22,818 nt of DNA from Bifidobacterium breve (GCA_945900705.1 CAMDKJ010000006.1:1-22818); one strand, 5' to 3'; shown: positions 1-8,605, numbered from the stretch's first letter. Translations and numbers: made by a program. Notes: generated by a model not told the origin, from the sequence alone.

Positions 1-167
1 TTGGGCATTAGTCCTGATTTCATCGAAACCTTCATCGGGGAGACCACATCTAGTTTCAATTGCATTTGTTCCTTCAACTTCACGACCTCATCCGAAACAA
101 GTACCGTGGCAGCATCACTTGCGCGAGTGGGTGAGACCGCCGAAAACGCCGTTGGGTAGACCCGCAT
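1..167 (-). CDS. Possible partial ORF running off the left edge, unknown product
   Basis: I do not recognise this product. A minus-strand frame is open from inside the end of holA to the left edge of the window. The first ATG after holA is at 167 (reading MRVYPTAF...), with a GTG two codons upstream; no convincing ribosome binding site precedes either. About 55 residues are visible, with a Lys/Met-rich stretch near the edge (KLKEQMQLKLDVV). The position, just downstream of holA on the same strand, would suit a further operon member; in many actinobacteria the neighbour here is instead rpsT on the opposite strand, which I do not find. The plus strand also has an open frame over 1-159, Ser/Thr-rich and probably a shadow. 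The first 120 bases are clearly less GC-rich (about 45% by hand count) than 121-226 (about 60%), so the edge may not belong to the same sequence context. Confidence 0.3.
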   Translation of the reverse strand, partial: MRVYPTAFSAVSPTRASDAATVLVSDEVVKLKEQMQLKLDVVSPMKVSMKSGLMP

Positions 168-226
168 GTACACAGGATTAGCGCTTTCCCGGCCCGCACC
201 AAGTACATAAACTGCGCAAGTCGTTC

Positions 227-1264
227 TCAGTTCAGCGTTCGGGTCCCCGCTGATGTGGTGATAACGAGTCGTTCAAGTGCAAGTAATTTCTGCTCGGCAT
301 CCAAACTCGAGCCAATTTTGACTCCGCCCTTGACGGCGCCGTCGGCATCGGCGAGCGCAACAGCGGCCGCTGCTAGGCGTCGCTGATCACCACTCCACTT
401 GGCCCACTGCTGACGTAACGTCTTGACCTTCCATGGCGGCACTCCGATGGTTTTGGCAACATCTAAATCCGATGCACCCGCCATGCCTCCGACACCGACC
501 AGGGTTCGCAGCCCACTTGCCATCGCCAGCACCGTCGGCACTCCGACGTTGTCTGACGCCTCCATCGCCCATCGCAGGGATCGGAGCGCCTCAACCGACC
601 GCTTGTCCCAGACCGCATCGGAGATCGTGTAGCCGGCAACATCAGCTACCCCGATGAAATAGGAATTGATATCTTCGATCGCAATTGGATCGTGTTCGAC
701 ATCACTGCAAAGTTGCGATATCGCGCCAACCAACAGGCGTAAGTCGTGGCCGATGGAGTCATAGAGAGCCGTAATTGCCTCGGATGTCATCGAGCGTTTT
801 TGCAGCCTTACTTCACGGGTCAAGAACTCAATGGTGGCTTTGCCCTTCTGCAGCGCCTTGCAATCAATCTCGGTGCCCCCTGCCGACCGCAGGGCGTCCA
901 AAAGATTCTTGCCTTTGACTCCGCCGGGGTGGGTCACGATCAACCAAGCATGCTCCGCCGGCTCCGCGATGAATCCGCGCAATGCCGCGTCGACTTCATC
1001 ACTTGACGAATCGATGCCCGTCACTATTAGCACGGTTGCATCGCCAAAGAGATTCGGCGACATCGCATCGCGAATCAAAGCGCCACCATCATCGGAACTG
1101 GCAGTAATTAGCACGCGTTGGGTACTTGGATCGATGGCGCGAATCGCTGCGAAAGTGTCGGCAACCGCGCGATCAACCAGCATCGGCTCATTACCCGAAG
1201 CGATGTAAATCCGCGCGGGTGCCGTCTTACTGAGCGCCATAGGGCGAAAGCATGCCAGAGCCAC
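227..1264 (-). CDS. holA: DNA polymerase III delta subunit
   Basis: Delta subunit of the clamp loader, the wrench that opens the beta sliding clamp during loading onto primed DNA. The 345-residue length and the layout fit the family: an N-terminal AAA+-like fold that starts around ARIYIASGNEP, without a working Walker A motif, a middle lid region (GHDLRLLVGAISQL), and a C-terminal helical domain with the typical helix around VPPWKVKTLRQQ. It follows comEC after 17 bases, which is the usual actinobacterial order comEA-comEC-holA. The start is uncertain: GTG at 1264 has AAAGAG directly against it, while ATG at 1240 begins closer to the conserved part but has no ribosome site of its own. Identity is secure from both homology features and synteny. 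Confidence 0.93.
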   Translation of the reverse strand: MALACFRPMALSKTAPARIYIASGNEPMLVDRAVADTFAAIRAIDPSTQRVLITASSDDGGALIRDAMSPNLFGDATVLIVTGIDSSSDEVDAALRGFIAEPAEHAWLIVTHPGGVKGKNLLDALRSAGGTEIDCKALQKGKATIEFLTREVRLQKRSMTSEAITALYDSIGHDLRLLVGAISQLCSDVEHDPIAIEDINSYFIGVADVAGYTISDAVWDKRSVEALRSLRWAMEASDNVGVPTVLAMASGLRTLVGVGGMAGASDLDVAKTIGVPPWKVKTLRQQWAKWSGDQRRLAAAAVALADADGAVKGGVKIGSSLDAEQKLLALERLVITTSAGTRTLN

Positions 1265-1281
1265 CTCTTTGCCGCCGTTCG

Positions 1282-3663
1282 CTACCCCCGGGCGACTAAG
1301 CCGAGCTGCCCGCTAGGGCTCGACACGACCGCAAGATCACCTTGCTCATCGGTTCGGCCGACCAGCGCACCTAAATCCTGCCAAGAAGCAATTGTTTCGG
1401 GTGCAGGATGCCCATAAGTATTACCTTTGCCGACACTAATTACCGCGAGACGCCCATGGGTCCATTCTGCAAATCGCGGATGCTGATAACGCGAGCCATG
1501 ATGCGGAACTTTGACCACGTCAACCGTCAGGTTCGAGGTCGCGGCCATGATCGCCTCCTGCGCTTCGGGTTCGATGTCACCGGGCAGCAGGATTCGAACT
1601 CCGGAAATCTCAACCAGCAAGGTGACGCTCGAATTATTTGGGACCGAACCAGCCTGGATTAACCTAGCCGGCCACAGCACCTGCCAAGTTAGCTCCCCGA
1701 TCTTGCGCACCTCGCCGATTTGAACAGGTTGTGATTCCAGCCCCACGTCATTGAGCCAACCATCGACAAGTGCAGCTCCATCTGGTGGATCACGCACGAT
1801 CGTGGTAAAAACTGCACCTACCGAACGACCAGCCAGTACTCCGGGCAGGCCGTTGACGTGATCAGCGTGGTGGTGGGTCAGCACGATGGCCGAGATATTA
1901 ACAACATCTAAATCCCGCAAACATCGATCGATCGAAATCGGGTCTGGCCCGGCATCCACCAACACGTACGTTGTCGCGGATGCACGTAGCACAAGAGCAT
2001 CCCCTTGCCCAATATCGCAAACCACCATCAGCCAGCCAGGTGGCGGCCAGCCATGACGATTAAGTGGTGCGAAGGTGAACAGGCCAATTACGCAAATAGC
2101 CGCACCTGCAGCGGCAATCAATACCCCCTTAGGCACACCCCCCGGCCAACGACGTTTTGAATACCGGCGCGCATAAATGATGGATACTGCCGCGGGGAGC
2201 AGAAGCGCGGCACCTATCCAGCCACTCGGCCACGGCAAACTCGCCAAAGGCAGCGAACTACAAGTAACAGCGACCTGCGCGATCCAGCCGGCGGGCCATG
2301 ATGCTAACTGGCCAATGAGACTTGCCAGTGGAGGACTAACCAGCGAGACGAATGCGGCGAGCAGCCCCAGAACTGTGACCGGAGCGACCGCGGGCATCGC
2401 CAGCAAATTCGCCGGCAGCGCCACCCAGCCAACGCTCGTGCCCATCGCAATTAGCAACGGCAGCGTCGCAAGTTGCGCTGCGGTGGTGATCGCGATCGCC
2501 TCCCGTAACGCCGGCGGTAGCCGCGCGCACCAGCGCTGGCTTGCCAGCCACCTCTCAACCAGCGGTGAAAGCAGGATGAGCCCTGCCGTCGCAGCCACCG
2601 AGAGCGCGAAGCCCCATGACACCGCCAGACCCGGGGCGATCACGATTAACACGATCACGGCCGTCGACAACACCGCGGGCCCACCCCGCCTGCCACCCGC
2701 CAACATTCCAACGAGCACCACCGCGCCCATCACCGCCGCACGTAAGACACTTGGTTGCGGGCGCACCAAAATTACGAAATAGGTCAGAGCAATCAGTGCA
2801 AAGACAATGCGGCCCGGCAGTCTAAGCCGGAGTAAACGCGCAATACCGAGAACTACCACTAAAACAATAGCGACATTCCCGCCTGACACCGCGGTCAAAT
2901 GTGAGAGCCCGGAGTTGCGCATGGCATTGTCAAGTTCATCGGACTGCAGTGATTCGTCACCTACGGCTAGACCCGTGACAAGTGCAGCCGCATTGGGTTC
3001 GGATTTTGCAACACTGGCTCGCAATCCAGCGCGCATCGACGTTGCGACTTGATCAATTGGGCCGGCATCACCAATCATTTCGATCTGGTCGGCACCGGAA
3101 ACACTCAATTGAGCTGCCGTATCAGGTAACCAGGGTGCGGCCAGCCGCCCGATCACTTTAATCTGCGTGCCAGACGGCGGCAGGCCATCGCTGCCAGGGA
3201 TACGGATAATGATTGGCAGTCCACTGACAATCACCCTGCCACGGGCCTCAATTTGCGTGGCGTTAACACGTAGCTGATTCGAAGTAGCCGACTGCCAAAT
3301 CACTTGACCGCGCGAGGTTTGCCGCTGCGCATCCCCAATAACAATGCCGTGCACGGTGGCGGTAGCACCCGCATCAACCCAGTCGGCCAACGGCTGCGCG
3401 GTGAGCGACAGGATCTGCCAACTCGCCGCCACTACTCCAATAGCGAGCCCGAAGGCACCTGTTCGAATCAAGTCAGCGCGGTGACCACCCAAGCGATCGG
3501 CGAAGAGCCACGTCGGCACCAAGCAGGTAGCGGCGATCAGTAGAACAAGAAGTACGTGCTGATGGCGTTCGACAAGTTGCGGGACTGAATTCGCCGAAAC
3601 CACCAGAACCACCGCGCCCAGCCATGCCGCCGCCGCTGGGAGCAGCAGGCGCAGATCAATCAA
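1282..3663 (-). CDS. comEC: ComEC/Rec2-type DNA-uptake channel protein
   Basis: Inner-membrane channel thought to carry single-stranded DNA into the cell during natural transformation. The 793-residue protein has the full architecture: N-terminal membrane segments, a soluble DUF4131/OB-like part (about 95-200), a competence domain of many membrane helices (about 225-530) with the signature HLTAVSGGNVAIV near 255-267, and a C-terminal metallo-beta-lactamase domain (about 543-793). In the latter the metal-binding set is intact: HHHADH at 597-602, D696 in LPGDIE and the HHGS at 721-724. In other bacteria this domain is proposed to degrade the non-transported strand. The TTG start at 3663 overlaps the comEA stop by four bases (TTGA), so the two are probably translationally coupled. 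No truncation or frameshift is seen, so the gene appears functional. Confidence 0.95.
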   Translation of the reverse strand: MIDLRLLLPAAAAWLGAVVLVVSANSVPQLVERHQHVLLVLLIAATCLVPTWLFADRLGGHRADLIRTGAFGLAIGVVAASWQILSLTAQPLADWVDAGATATVHGIVIGDAQRQTSRGQVIWQSATSNQLRVNATQIEARGRVIVSGLPIIIRIPGSDGLPPSGTQIKVIGRLAAPWLPDTAAQLSVSGADQIEMIGDAGPIDQVATSMRAGLRASVAKSEPNAAALVTGLAVGDESLQSDELDNAMRNSGLSHLTAVSGGNVAIVLVVVLGIARLLRLRLPGRIVFALIALTYFVILVRPQPSVLRAAVMGAVVLVGMLAGGRRGGPAVLSTAVIVLIVIAPGLAVSWGFALSVAATAGLILLSPLVERWLASQRWCARLPPALREAIAITTAAQLATLPLLIAMGTSVGWVALPANLLAMPAVAPVTVLGLLAAFVSLVSPPLASLIGQLASWPAGWIAQVAVTCSSLPLASLPWPSGWIGAALLLPAAVSIIYARRYSKRRWPGGVPKGVLIAAAGAAICVIGLFTFAPLNRHGWPPPGWLMVVCDIGQGDALVLRASATTYVLVDAGPDPISIDRCLRDLDVVNISAIVLTHHHADHVNGLPGVLAGRSVGAVFTTIVRDPPDGAALVDGWLNDVGLESQPVQIGEVRKIGELTWQVLWPARLIQAGSVPNNSSVTLLVEISGVRILLPGDIEPEAQEAIMAATSNLTVDVVKVPHHGSRYQHPRFAEWTHGRLAVISVGKGNTYGHPAPETIASWQDLGALVGRTDEQGDLAVVSSPSGQLGLVARG

Positions 3664-4421
3664 ACCCGGACCAGTGGACGAATCTGTTCGAGAATTGATG
3701 GCCCGATACCAGTTACTTCACCAAGTTCATCAATACTTCGAAATACTCCGTTTGTCGTGCGCCAAGCCATAATTCGAGCCGCCAGCACCGGGCCAACACC
3801 GGGCAGGGATTCATAATCGGTTTCGGTTGCACTATTTAGGTTGAGTACCCCATTGGCGTCAACGGGTGATCCGGTAACCGCACCTGCCTGCGCCCCGACA
3901 ACGATCTGCTCACCGTCAATCAAGACGCGGGCCAGATTTACCGACCCGAGTGCTTTTGCAGTTTTGGCGCCACCGACAGCGGTGATGGCGTCAGCAATTC
4001 GCGAGCCGGCGGGCAAATGCACCAATCCTGGATTATTAACCGCGCCGGTGACATGGACAACAACTTGCCCCGATACCGCAGCCGGGGTGTTGATGGCCCC
4101 GGGGACCGCAGCGCCACTTGCTATCACTTCTGGGGCAAGTGCTACTTCCCGCGGACGGCCCTGCCACCACATCCAACCGGCAATCAGTGCAGCGCCGAGC
4201 ACGATCACTAGGAGCCCGCGCCAGGCCCGCCTATCTAAGTTAAATACCCGAGCCCTTGGAGCCGGGCCCGCAATGGCGGCGGCAAAAGCATCGGCCGGCA
4301 GCTCTGCCGGCGGGGCCGGAGTCCACTGGCTCGCAATTCGGTGGAGGCGATCGCTGGTTGCTGCTGCCACCGCCGGCGCCTGCTTATGAAAGCGGTCAGC
4401 ACCCACGTTGCGCAAAGTCAT
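3660..4421 (-). CDS. comEA: ComEA-type membrane-anchored DNA-binding protein
   Basis: DNA receptor of the transformation machinery that holds double-stranded DNA outside the membrane and passes it to ComEC. Of 253 residues, about 1-65 form an Ala/Pro-rich cytoplasmic part, 68-86 a single membrane helix (GLLVIVLGAALIAGWMWW), about 120-177 an SLBB domain (starting VVVHVTGAVNNPG) and 190-253 a pair of helix-hairpin-helix motifs (LPGVGPVLAARI and VTGIGPSILEQI) which bind DNA backbone. The ATG at 4421 lies six bases after a TANNNT element, so the message is probably leaderless. It heads the comEA-comEC-holA unit after a 99-base gap from plsY. Two DnaA-box-like sites lie in that gap. Confidence 0.95.
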   Translation of the reverse strand: MTLRNVGADRFHKQAPAVAAATSDRLHRIASQWTPAPPAELPADAFAAAIAGPAPRARVFNLDRRAWRGLLVIVLGAALIAGWMWWQGRPREVALAPEVIASGAAVPGAINTPAAVSGQVVVHVTGAVNNPGLVHLPAGSRIADAITAVGGAKTAKALGSVNLARVLIDGEQIVVGAQAGAVTGSPVDANGVLNLNSATETDYESLPGVGPVLAARIMAWRTTNGVFRSIDELGEVTGIGPSILEQIRPLVRV

Positions 4422-4427
4422 ACCGCG

Positions 4428-4456
4428 ACGTTAGAAAGTCACCGCATAAAAGTCAG
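4428..4456 (-). promoter_or_regulatory. Putative promoter of comEA-comEC-holA
   Basis: On the minus strand, CTGACT (4456-4451), a 17-base spacer and TAACGT (4433-4428) form a plausible sigma70-type promoter. The -10 hexamer ends six bases before the comEA ATG, so transcription would start at or next to the start codon. This is a pattern match only; the -35 match is weak. Confidence 0.45.
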
Positions 4457-4472
4457 TGGGCAATTACCGACC

Positions 4473-4510
4473 TGTGGATGAACTTGCCATCAGAGCCACG
4501 TTGTGGACAA
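4473..4510. promoter_or_regulatory. Pair of DnaA-box-like sites upstream of comEA
   Basis: The plus strand holds TGTGGATGA at 4473-4481 and TGTGGACAA at 4502-4510, the same orientation, 29 bases start to start. Read on the minus strand the second is TTGTCCACA, the form reported as the preferred DnaA box of GC-rich actinobacteria; the first (TCATCCACA) differs by one base from the TTATCCACA consensus. The second site also sits in a 12-base near-palindrome, GTTGT-GG-ACAAC (4500-4511). They lie upstream of the comEA promoter, so DnaA binding is possible but unproven. Confidence 0.4.
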
Positions 4511-4520
4511 CGCGAGTTTG

Positions 4521-5108
4521 CTATTGCAAGGTGGCACGGCGGACATTGCCGATATGCCGACCCAGCACAAACCCGGCCATCGCTACCGAGAAAACCGCAT
4601 CAGATGGATCCAGTAATCCGACGGCCCACCCGACTACCCCACTAAGTGCCAAAACGATTGCGGCTAGGGCAGCACCGAGGCCAACACGGTGCCAAATAGC
4701 AACTCCAATACCAAAAGTTATGAGCACCGGGATGGCCAGCCATGGCTGCACCCCAAGGATTGCGCCCAGGGTGGTCGCAACCCCCTTGCCGCCACGGCCT
4801 TTCAAGAATGGTGAAGTGATGTGGCCGAGCACCGCGGCTAATCCGGCAACTTCACCGGCAATCTCACCGACGTAAATTCCGAACAGGGCCGCTGGCACAA
4901 AGCCTTTGGCAATATCTATGACACCGACAATGACGCCCCAGCGCGCCCCTAAAGTGCGGCCCACATTGGTGGCACCGGGATTACCCGAACCTGAGGCATA
5001 GAGGTCGACGCCGAATACCCGCGCGACATAAACAGCCGGACTAATCGAGCCAAGAAGATAACCAACTGCGCCGGCAACAAGCACCCATAACCACGGGGTC
5101 AAAGCCAA
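4521..5108 (-). CDS. plsY: Acyl-phosphate:glycerol-3-phosphate acyltransferase PlsY
   Basis: Integral membrane enzyme that moves an acyl chain from acyl-phosphate to the 1-position of glycerol-3-phosphate, the first step of phospholipid synthesis. The 195-residue, strongly hydrophobic protein carries the family motifs: GSGNPGATNVGR at 40-51, DIAKG at 65-69, and GHITSPFLKGRGGKGVAT at 95-112. It has the usual multi-helix layout and length. The start is TTG at 5108, inside the last codons of degV (10-base overlap), implying coupled translation. The substrate, acyl-phosphate, is exactly what a fatty-acid kinase using the DegV/FakB protein encoded just before would supply, so the arrangement is functionally sensible. 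Confidence 0.95.
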   Translation of the reverse strand: MALTPWLWVLVAGAVGYLLGSISPAVYVARVFGVDLYASGSGNPGATNVGRTLGARWGVIVGVIDIAKGFVPAALFGIYVGEIAGEVAGLAAVLGHITSPFLKGRGGKGVATTLGAILGVQPWLAIPVLITFGIGVAIWHRVGLGAALAAIVLALSGVVGWAVGLLDPSDAVFSVAMAGFVLGRHIGNVRRATLQ

Positions 5109-5947
5109 TCAACTTTCGGTGCCACTACGACAGCAACCATCCCCGGGCCCACATGTGCACCGACAACTCCACCTACCGGGCACTGCACGATGGTGGCGGC
5201 TGGTAGCCGCTCCTGCAAGATATCAACAAGTTGCTGCGCCCGCTCGGGCGCCGACAAATGCTGAACAGCGATATCCACCTCAGCATCACCTGCTGCTTCA
5301 ACCGCGAGATCAGCTAATCGAGCCAAAGCTTTTGATGCCGTGCGCACCTTGTCAACTTGCTGCACGTGCCCATCAACGAGTTGCAAAAGTGGCTTAACTT
5401 TAAGGGCTTGACCCACCACCGCTCGCGTCGAGCTAACTCGCCCACCGCGGCGCAAATACTCCAAAGTATCGACATAAAAGAATACTCGGCTGGCTTCTGC
5501 GCGCCGCTCGATTATTGAGGTGACGTCAAACTCATTAGCACCCAGGCTAGCCGCCTCGGCACCAGAAATTACCGCGAAGCCAAGGCCCATGGCGATACTG
5601 CGGCTATCGATTACCTGCACCGAAATCGTGCAATCTTTCGCCGCAAGTAACGCTGACTCGTATGTTGCAGACATCGCGGCTGAAAGCGTTGCCACCACTA
5701 TCGAGGTGGCCCCTGCCTCTTGGGCTGACCGAAAGCATTCAAAGAAACGTTCGGGCGAAGGACGTGAAGTCGTGACCGGATGCCAATGCTCGAGTGCTTC
5801 TACTACGCGCGCAGCTTGCTGATCTTCGGTTTCGTCATACGGCTGGCCGGCGACCACGACTTGCACAGGTACCACCGAGATCCCGTACTTCGCTGCCCAC
5901 CCGCTCGGCAAGTAGGCCGTCGAATCGGTAATGACAGCAACTGGCAT
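5099..5947 (-). CDS. degV: DegV family fatty-acid-binding protein (FakB-like)
   Basis: DegV proteins bind one fatty acid in a deep pocket; in the Fak system they present it to the kinase FakA, which makes acyl-phosphate. The 282-residue protein has the typical signatures in order: ITDSTAYLP at 6-14, the TTSRPSP loop at 59-65, a fatty-acid head-group Ser/Thr region LSAAMSATY at 88-96, DTLEYLRRGGRVS at 160-172, and the C-terminal GAHVGPG loop near 262-268. No FakA-like DAK2 kinase is in the window. The ATG at 5947 lies six bases after TACGCT, so a separate leaderless transcript from the 23-base leuS-degV gap is possible in addition to read-through from leuS. It overlaps plsY by 10 bases. Which fatty acid it binds cannot be told. 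Confidence 0.9.
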   Translation of the reverse strand: MPVAVITDSTAYLPSGWAAKYGISVVPVQVVVAGQPYDETEDQQAARVVEALEHWHPVTTSRPSPERFFECFRSAQEAGATSIVVATLSAAMSATYESALLAAKDCTISVQVIDSRSIAMGLGFAVISGAEAASLGANEFDVTSIIERRAEASRVFFYVDTLEYLRRGGRVSSTRAVVGQALKVKPLLQLVDGHVQQVDKVRTASKALARLADLAVEAAGDAEVDIAVQHLSAPERAQQLVDILQERLPAATIVQCPVGGVVGAHVGPGMVAVVVAPKVDWL

Positions 5948-5953
5948 ACGGGC

Positions 5954-5959
5954 AGCGTA
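5954..5959 (-). promoter_or_regulatory. Putative -10 element for degV-plsY
   Basis: TACGCT (minus strand 5959-5954) fits TANNNT and ends six bases before the degV ATG at 5947. No convincing -35 is visible 16-18 bases upstream. One of six such elements with the same spacing in the window. Confidence 0.35.
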
Positions 5960-5970
5960 ACGAAAACCGG

Positions 5971-8463
5971 CTACTCAGGCACAATGTTGACGAGCTTGGG
6001 TGGTCGCACAATGACCGTCTTAATACCTTTGCCCTCCAGTGCAGCCTGCACTGCGGGGGCCGAAAGGGCCAACGCCCGCAGTTCGTCTTCGCTGATCGTG
6101 GGGGCAACCTCAAGGCGCTCGCGCACCTTGCCAGCGATTTGCACAATACAAATCACCGACTCTTCGACCAAGAGTTCGGGATCCACTTTTGGCCAGCCGG
6201 CAAGTGCCACCGAAGGCTCATGGCTCAAGCGCGACCACATGTCTTCAGCGGTATAAGGCGCAACAAGTGACAAAATAATCGCTACCGCCTCTGCGGCTTC
6301 ACGGACGGCCGGATCATTTGGCCCACACCCACTATCAATCGCCTTGCGGGTCACATTTACTAACTCCATGGCCCGTGCCACCGCAACATTGAATCGGAAG
6401 GACTCAATAGAGACAGTGGCATCGTGCACTGCCCGATGTGTGGCTTTTCGAAGTTGGCGGTCACCGGAACTAAAGTCAACCCCGGGTGCACTTGTCACAT
6501 CACCAGATAGACGCCAAGCCCGAGCTAAGAACTTTTTCGCACCTGACGGAGAGACATCAGCCCAGTCGACATCGTCCTCGGGTGGCCCGGCGAACACCAT
6601 GCTCAAACGAATGGCATCGACTCCGTGGATTGCAAGTTCATCGGAGAGCCGCACCAGGTTGCCTCGACTCTTACTCATTGCGGAGCCAGACATCACCACC
6701 ATGCCCTGGTTCAGCAGACGCGTGAATGGCTCGGTGAAGTCAAGCAGGCCCATATCGTAAAGGACTTTGGTGAAGAACCGGCTGTAAAGCAGGTGCAAGA
6801 TTGCATGGGTGACACCACCCACATATTGGTCAACCGGCAACCATTCGCGCACCTTTGCTGGGTCAAAGGCCCGAGTCGAGTCATTCGGGTCTACATAACG
6901 CAGGTAGTACCACGATGAATCGACGAAGGTATCCATGGTGTCGGCGTCACGCGTTGCTGGCTCACCGCACTTGGGGCACAGAACACTGGCCCACTCGATT
7001 GCAGCACCAAGGGGTGAGGTGCCCTTCGGCTTGAGGTCTAGGCCCTCGGCCGGGGGCAACAGCACCGGCAACTGTGCTTCGGGTACCGGAACCTCACCGC
7101 ATGTTGGGCAATGAATGATCGGGATCGGTGCACCCCAGTAACGCTGACGTGAGATAAGCCAATCGCGAAGGCGGTAATTAACCGCCGGGCGCCCGGTGCC
7201 ACGTTGTTCAAGCACCAGATTCATCGCAGCGATTGCTTCGACTTTGCCGAGGCCATCAAGTGGGCCCGAGTTAACGTGTCGTCCGTCATCGGCCGTGGCA
7301 ACGCCGGTCTCTACTGGGTCTTCACCGGCCTCAACAACTACCCGCACGGGAAGATTAAATTTACGAGCGAAGTCTAGGTCGCGCTGGTCATGTGCGGGTA
7401 CGGCCATAATCGCACCGGTACCGTAGTCGGCGAGTACGTAATCCGATGCCCACACTTCGATGCGCTCGCCACTTACTGGGTTGATGGCGTAACGCTGCAA
7501 GAACACACCGGTCTTTTCACGTGATTGGTCTAGCCGATCCATTTCCGAGGTGCCTTTGACCTGCTCGAGATAAGCCGAAAAATCTGCTTCCGCTGAGGTT
7601 CCTAGAGCAAGTTCAGCAGCAAGGTCTGAGTCGACAGCCACCACGAAGAAAGTTGCGCCATACAAAGTGTCGGGTCGAGTCGTATACACAGTAACCGGCT
7701 CATCGCGCCCTTCGATAGCGAACTCGACTTCAGCACCACGTGAGCGACCAATCCAGTTGCGCTGCATCAGCAGCACTTTCTCCGGCCATTTACCTTCGAG
7801 GTCTTCCATGTCATCAAGTAGGCGATCGGCGTAGTCGGTAATACGCAGGTACCACTGAGTTAATTTCTTTTTGGTGACGGGCGTATCGCAGCGCTCACAA
7901 ACTCCGTTGACAACTTGCTCATTCGCCAGCACAGTTTGGCAATTCGGGCACCAGTTTACGCTACTTGCCTTGCGATATGCCAGCCCGCGCTCAAACATCT
8001 GCAGGAAGAACCACTGATTCCATTTGTAGTATTCCGGGTCGCAAGTATTGAAAACCCGATCCCAGTCAAATGAGCAGGCGTAACGGCGCATCGAAGCTTT
8101 TTGCTGCGCAATATTTTCGTAGGTCCAGTAAATCGGATCCTCATTACGCTTTATTGCGGCATTCTCTGCCGGCAGCCCGAAAGCGTCCCAGGCGATCGGA
8201 TGCATGACATTAAAGCCCTGCTGCACCCAGTACCGGGCAATAACGTCGCCTAGCGCGTACGCCTCGGCATGGCCCATGTGAAGGTCACCGGATGGGTACG
8301 GAAACATGTCAAGGACGTACTTCTTGGGCCGGGTATCACCTTGGCCCCCGGATCGAAATGGGGCTAGCTCATCCCAAATGGGCAGCCAACGCTCCTGAAT
8401 TGCATCAAAGTCATAGCCGACGGGCTCGTCGGAGCGATCGGCGACATCAGCTGGTTCACTCAT
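5971..8463 (-). CDS. leuS: Leucyl-tRNA synthetase
   Basis: Class I aminoacyl-tRNA synthetase that charges tRNA-Leu and hydrolyses mischarged tRNA. From ATG 8463 it is 830 residues. Seen in order: the HIGH-type motif as HMGH near residue 61 (PSGDLHMGHAEAY), a four-Cys zinc module (CPNC...CERC) starting near 170, the CP1 editing domain with TTRPDTLYG near 258 and GTGAIMAVPAHD, a second Cys pair set (CPTC and CPKC) around 455-495, the KMSKS loop as AMSKSRGN near 596, and the C-terminal anticodon and tRNA-binding region. The first Lys of KMSKS is Ala; the later Lys is kept. The frame stays open to ATG 8526, adding 21 Arg-rich residues unlike the family; I prefer 8463 by family start, though a good -10 (TAATTT, 8538-8533) sits eight bases before ATG 8526. 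Confidence 0.96.
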   Translation of the reverse strand: MSEPADVADRSDEPVGYDFDAIQERWLPIWDELAPFRSGGQGDTRPKKYVLDMFPYPSGDLHMGHAEAYALGDVIARYWVQQGFNVMHPIAWDAFGLPAENAAIKRNEDPIYWTYENIAQQKASMRRYACSFDWDRVFNTCDPEYYKWNQWFFLQMFERGLAYRKASSVNWCPNCQTVLANEQVVNGVCERCDTPVTKKKLTQWYLRITDYADRLLDDMEDLEGKWPEKVLLMQRNWIGRSRGAEVEFAIEGRDEPVTVYTTRPDTLYGATFFVVAVDSDLAAELALGTSAEADFSAYLEQVKGTSEMDRLDQSREKTGVFLQRYAINPVSGERIEVWASDYVLADYGTGAIMAVPAHDQRDLDFARKFNLPVRVVVEAGEDPVETGVATADDGRHVNSGPLDGLGKVEAIAAMNLVLEQRGTGRPAVNYRLRDWLISRQRYWGAPIPIIHCPTCGEVPVPEAQLPVLLPPAEGLDLKPKGTSPLGAAIEWASVLCPKCGEPATRDADTMDTFVDSSWYYLRYVDPNDSTRAFDPAKVREWLPVDQYVGGVTHAILHLLYSRFFTKVLYDMGLLDFTEPFTRLLNQGMVVMSGSAMSKSRGNLVRLSDELAIHGVDAIRLSMVFAGPPEDDVDWADVSPSGAKKFLARAWRLSGDVTSAPGVDFSSGDRQLRKATHRAVHDATVSIESFRFNVAVARAMELVNVTRKAIDSGCGPNDPAVREAAEAVAIILSLVAPYTAEDMWSRLSHEPSVALAGWPKVDPELLVEESVICIVQIAGKVRERLEVAPTISEDELRALALSAPAVQAALEGKGIKTVIVRPPKLVNIVPE

Positions 8464-8532
8464 AGGACTGGCGAGTCTACCGAGGCGCTGTCTACGCGGT
8501 CCCCGGTGCCGAGCCCAAGGAGTCATTCAGCG

Positions 8533-8538
8533 AAAAAT
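8533..8538 (-). promoter_or_regulatory. Putative -10 element for leuS
   Basis: TAATTT on the minus strand lies in the AT-rich part of the divergent leuS/FUSC-gene gap. Transcription would start around 8526, giving either a leaderless longer LeuS or a leader of about 63 bases before the preferred ATG 8463. The latter ATG has no Shine-Dalgarno sequence; a second TANNNT (TAGACT) ends ten bases before it. Confidence 0.3.
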
Positions 8539-8605
8539 TAGCTGAACCCCTAAGCACAGACGGCAGGTTCTACGGCTAGTTGTGGCGACTTCACGGCGCG
8601 GGCAT

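Noticed and set aside
2177..2782. A 201-codon plus-strand frame.
   Set aside because: It is antisense to the comEC membrane domain, Ser/Thr/Ala-rich and without a ribosome site; typical shadow of a GC-rich gene.
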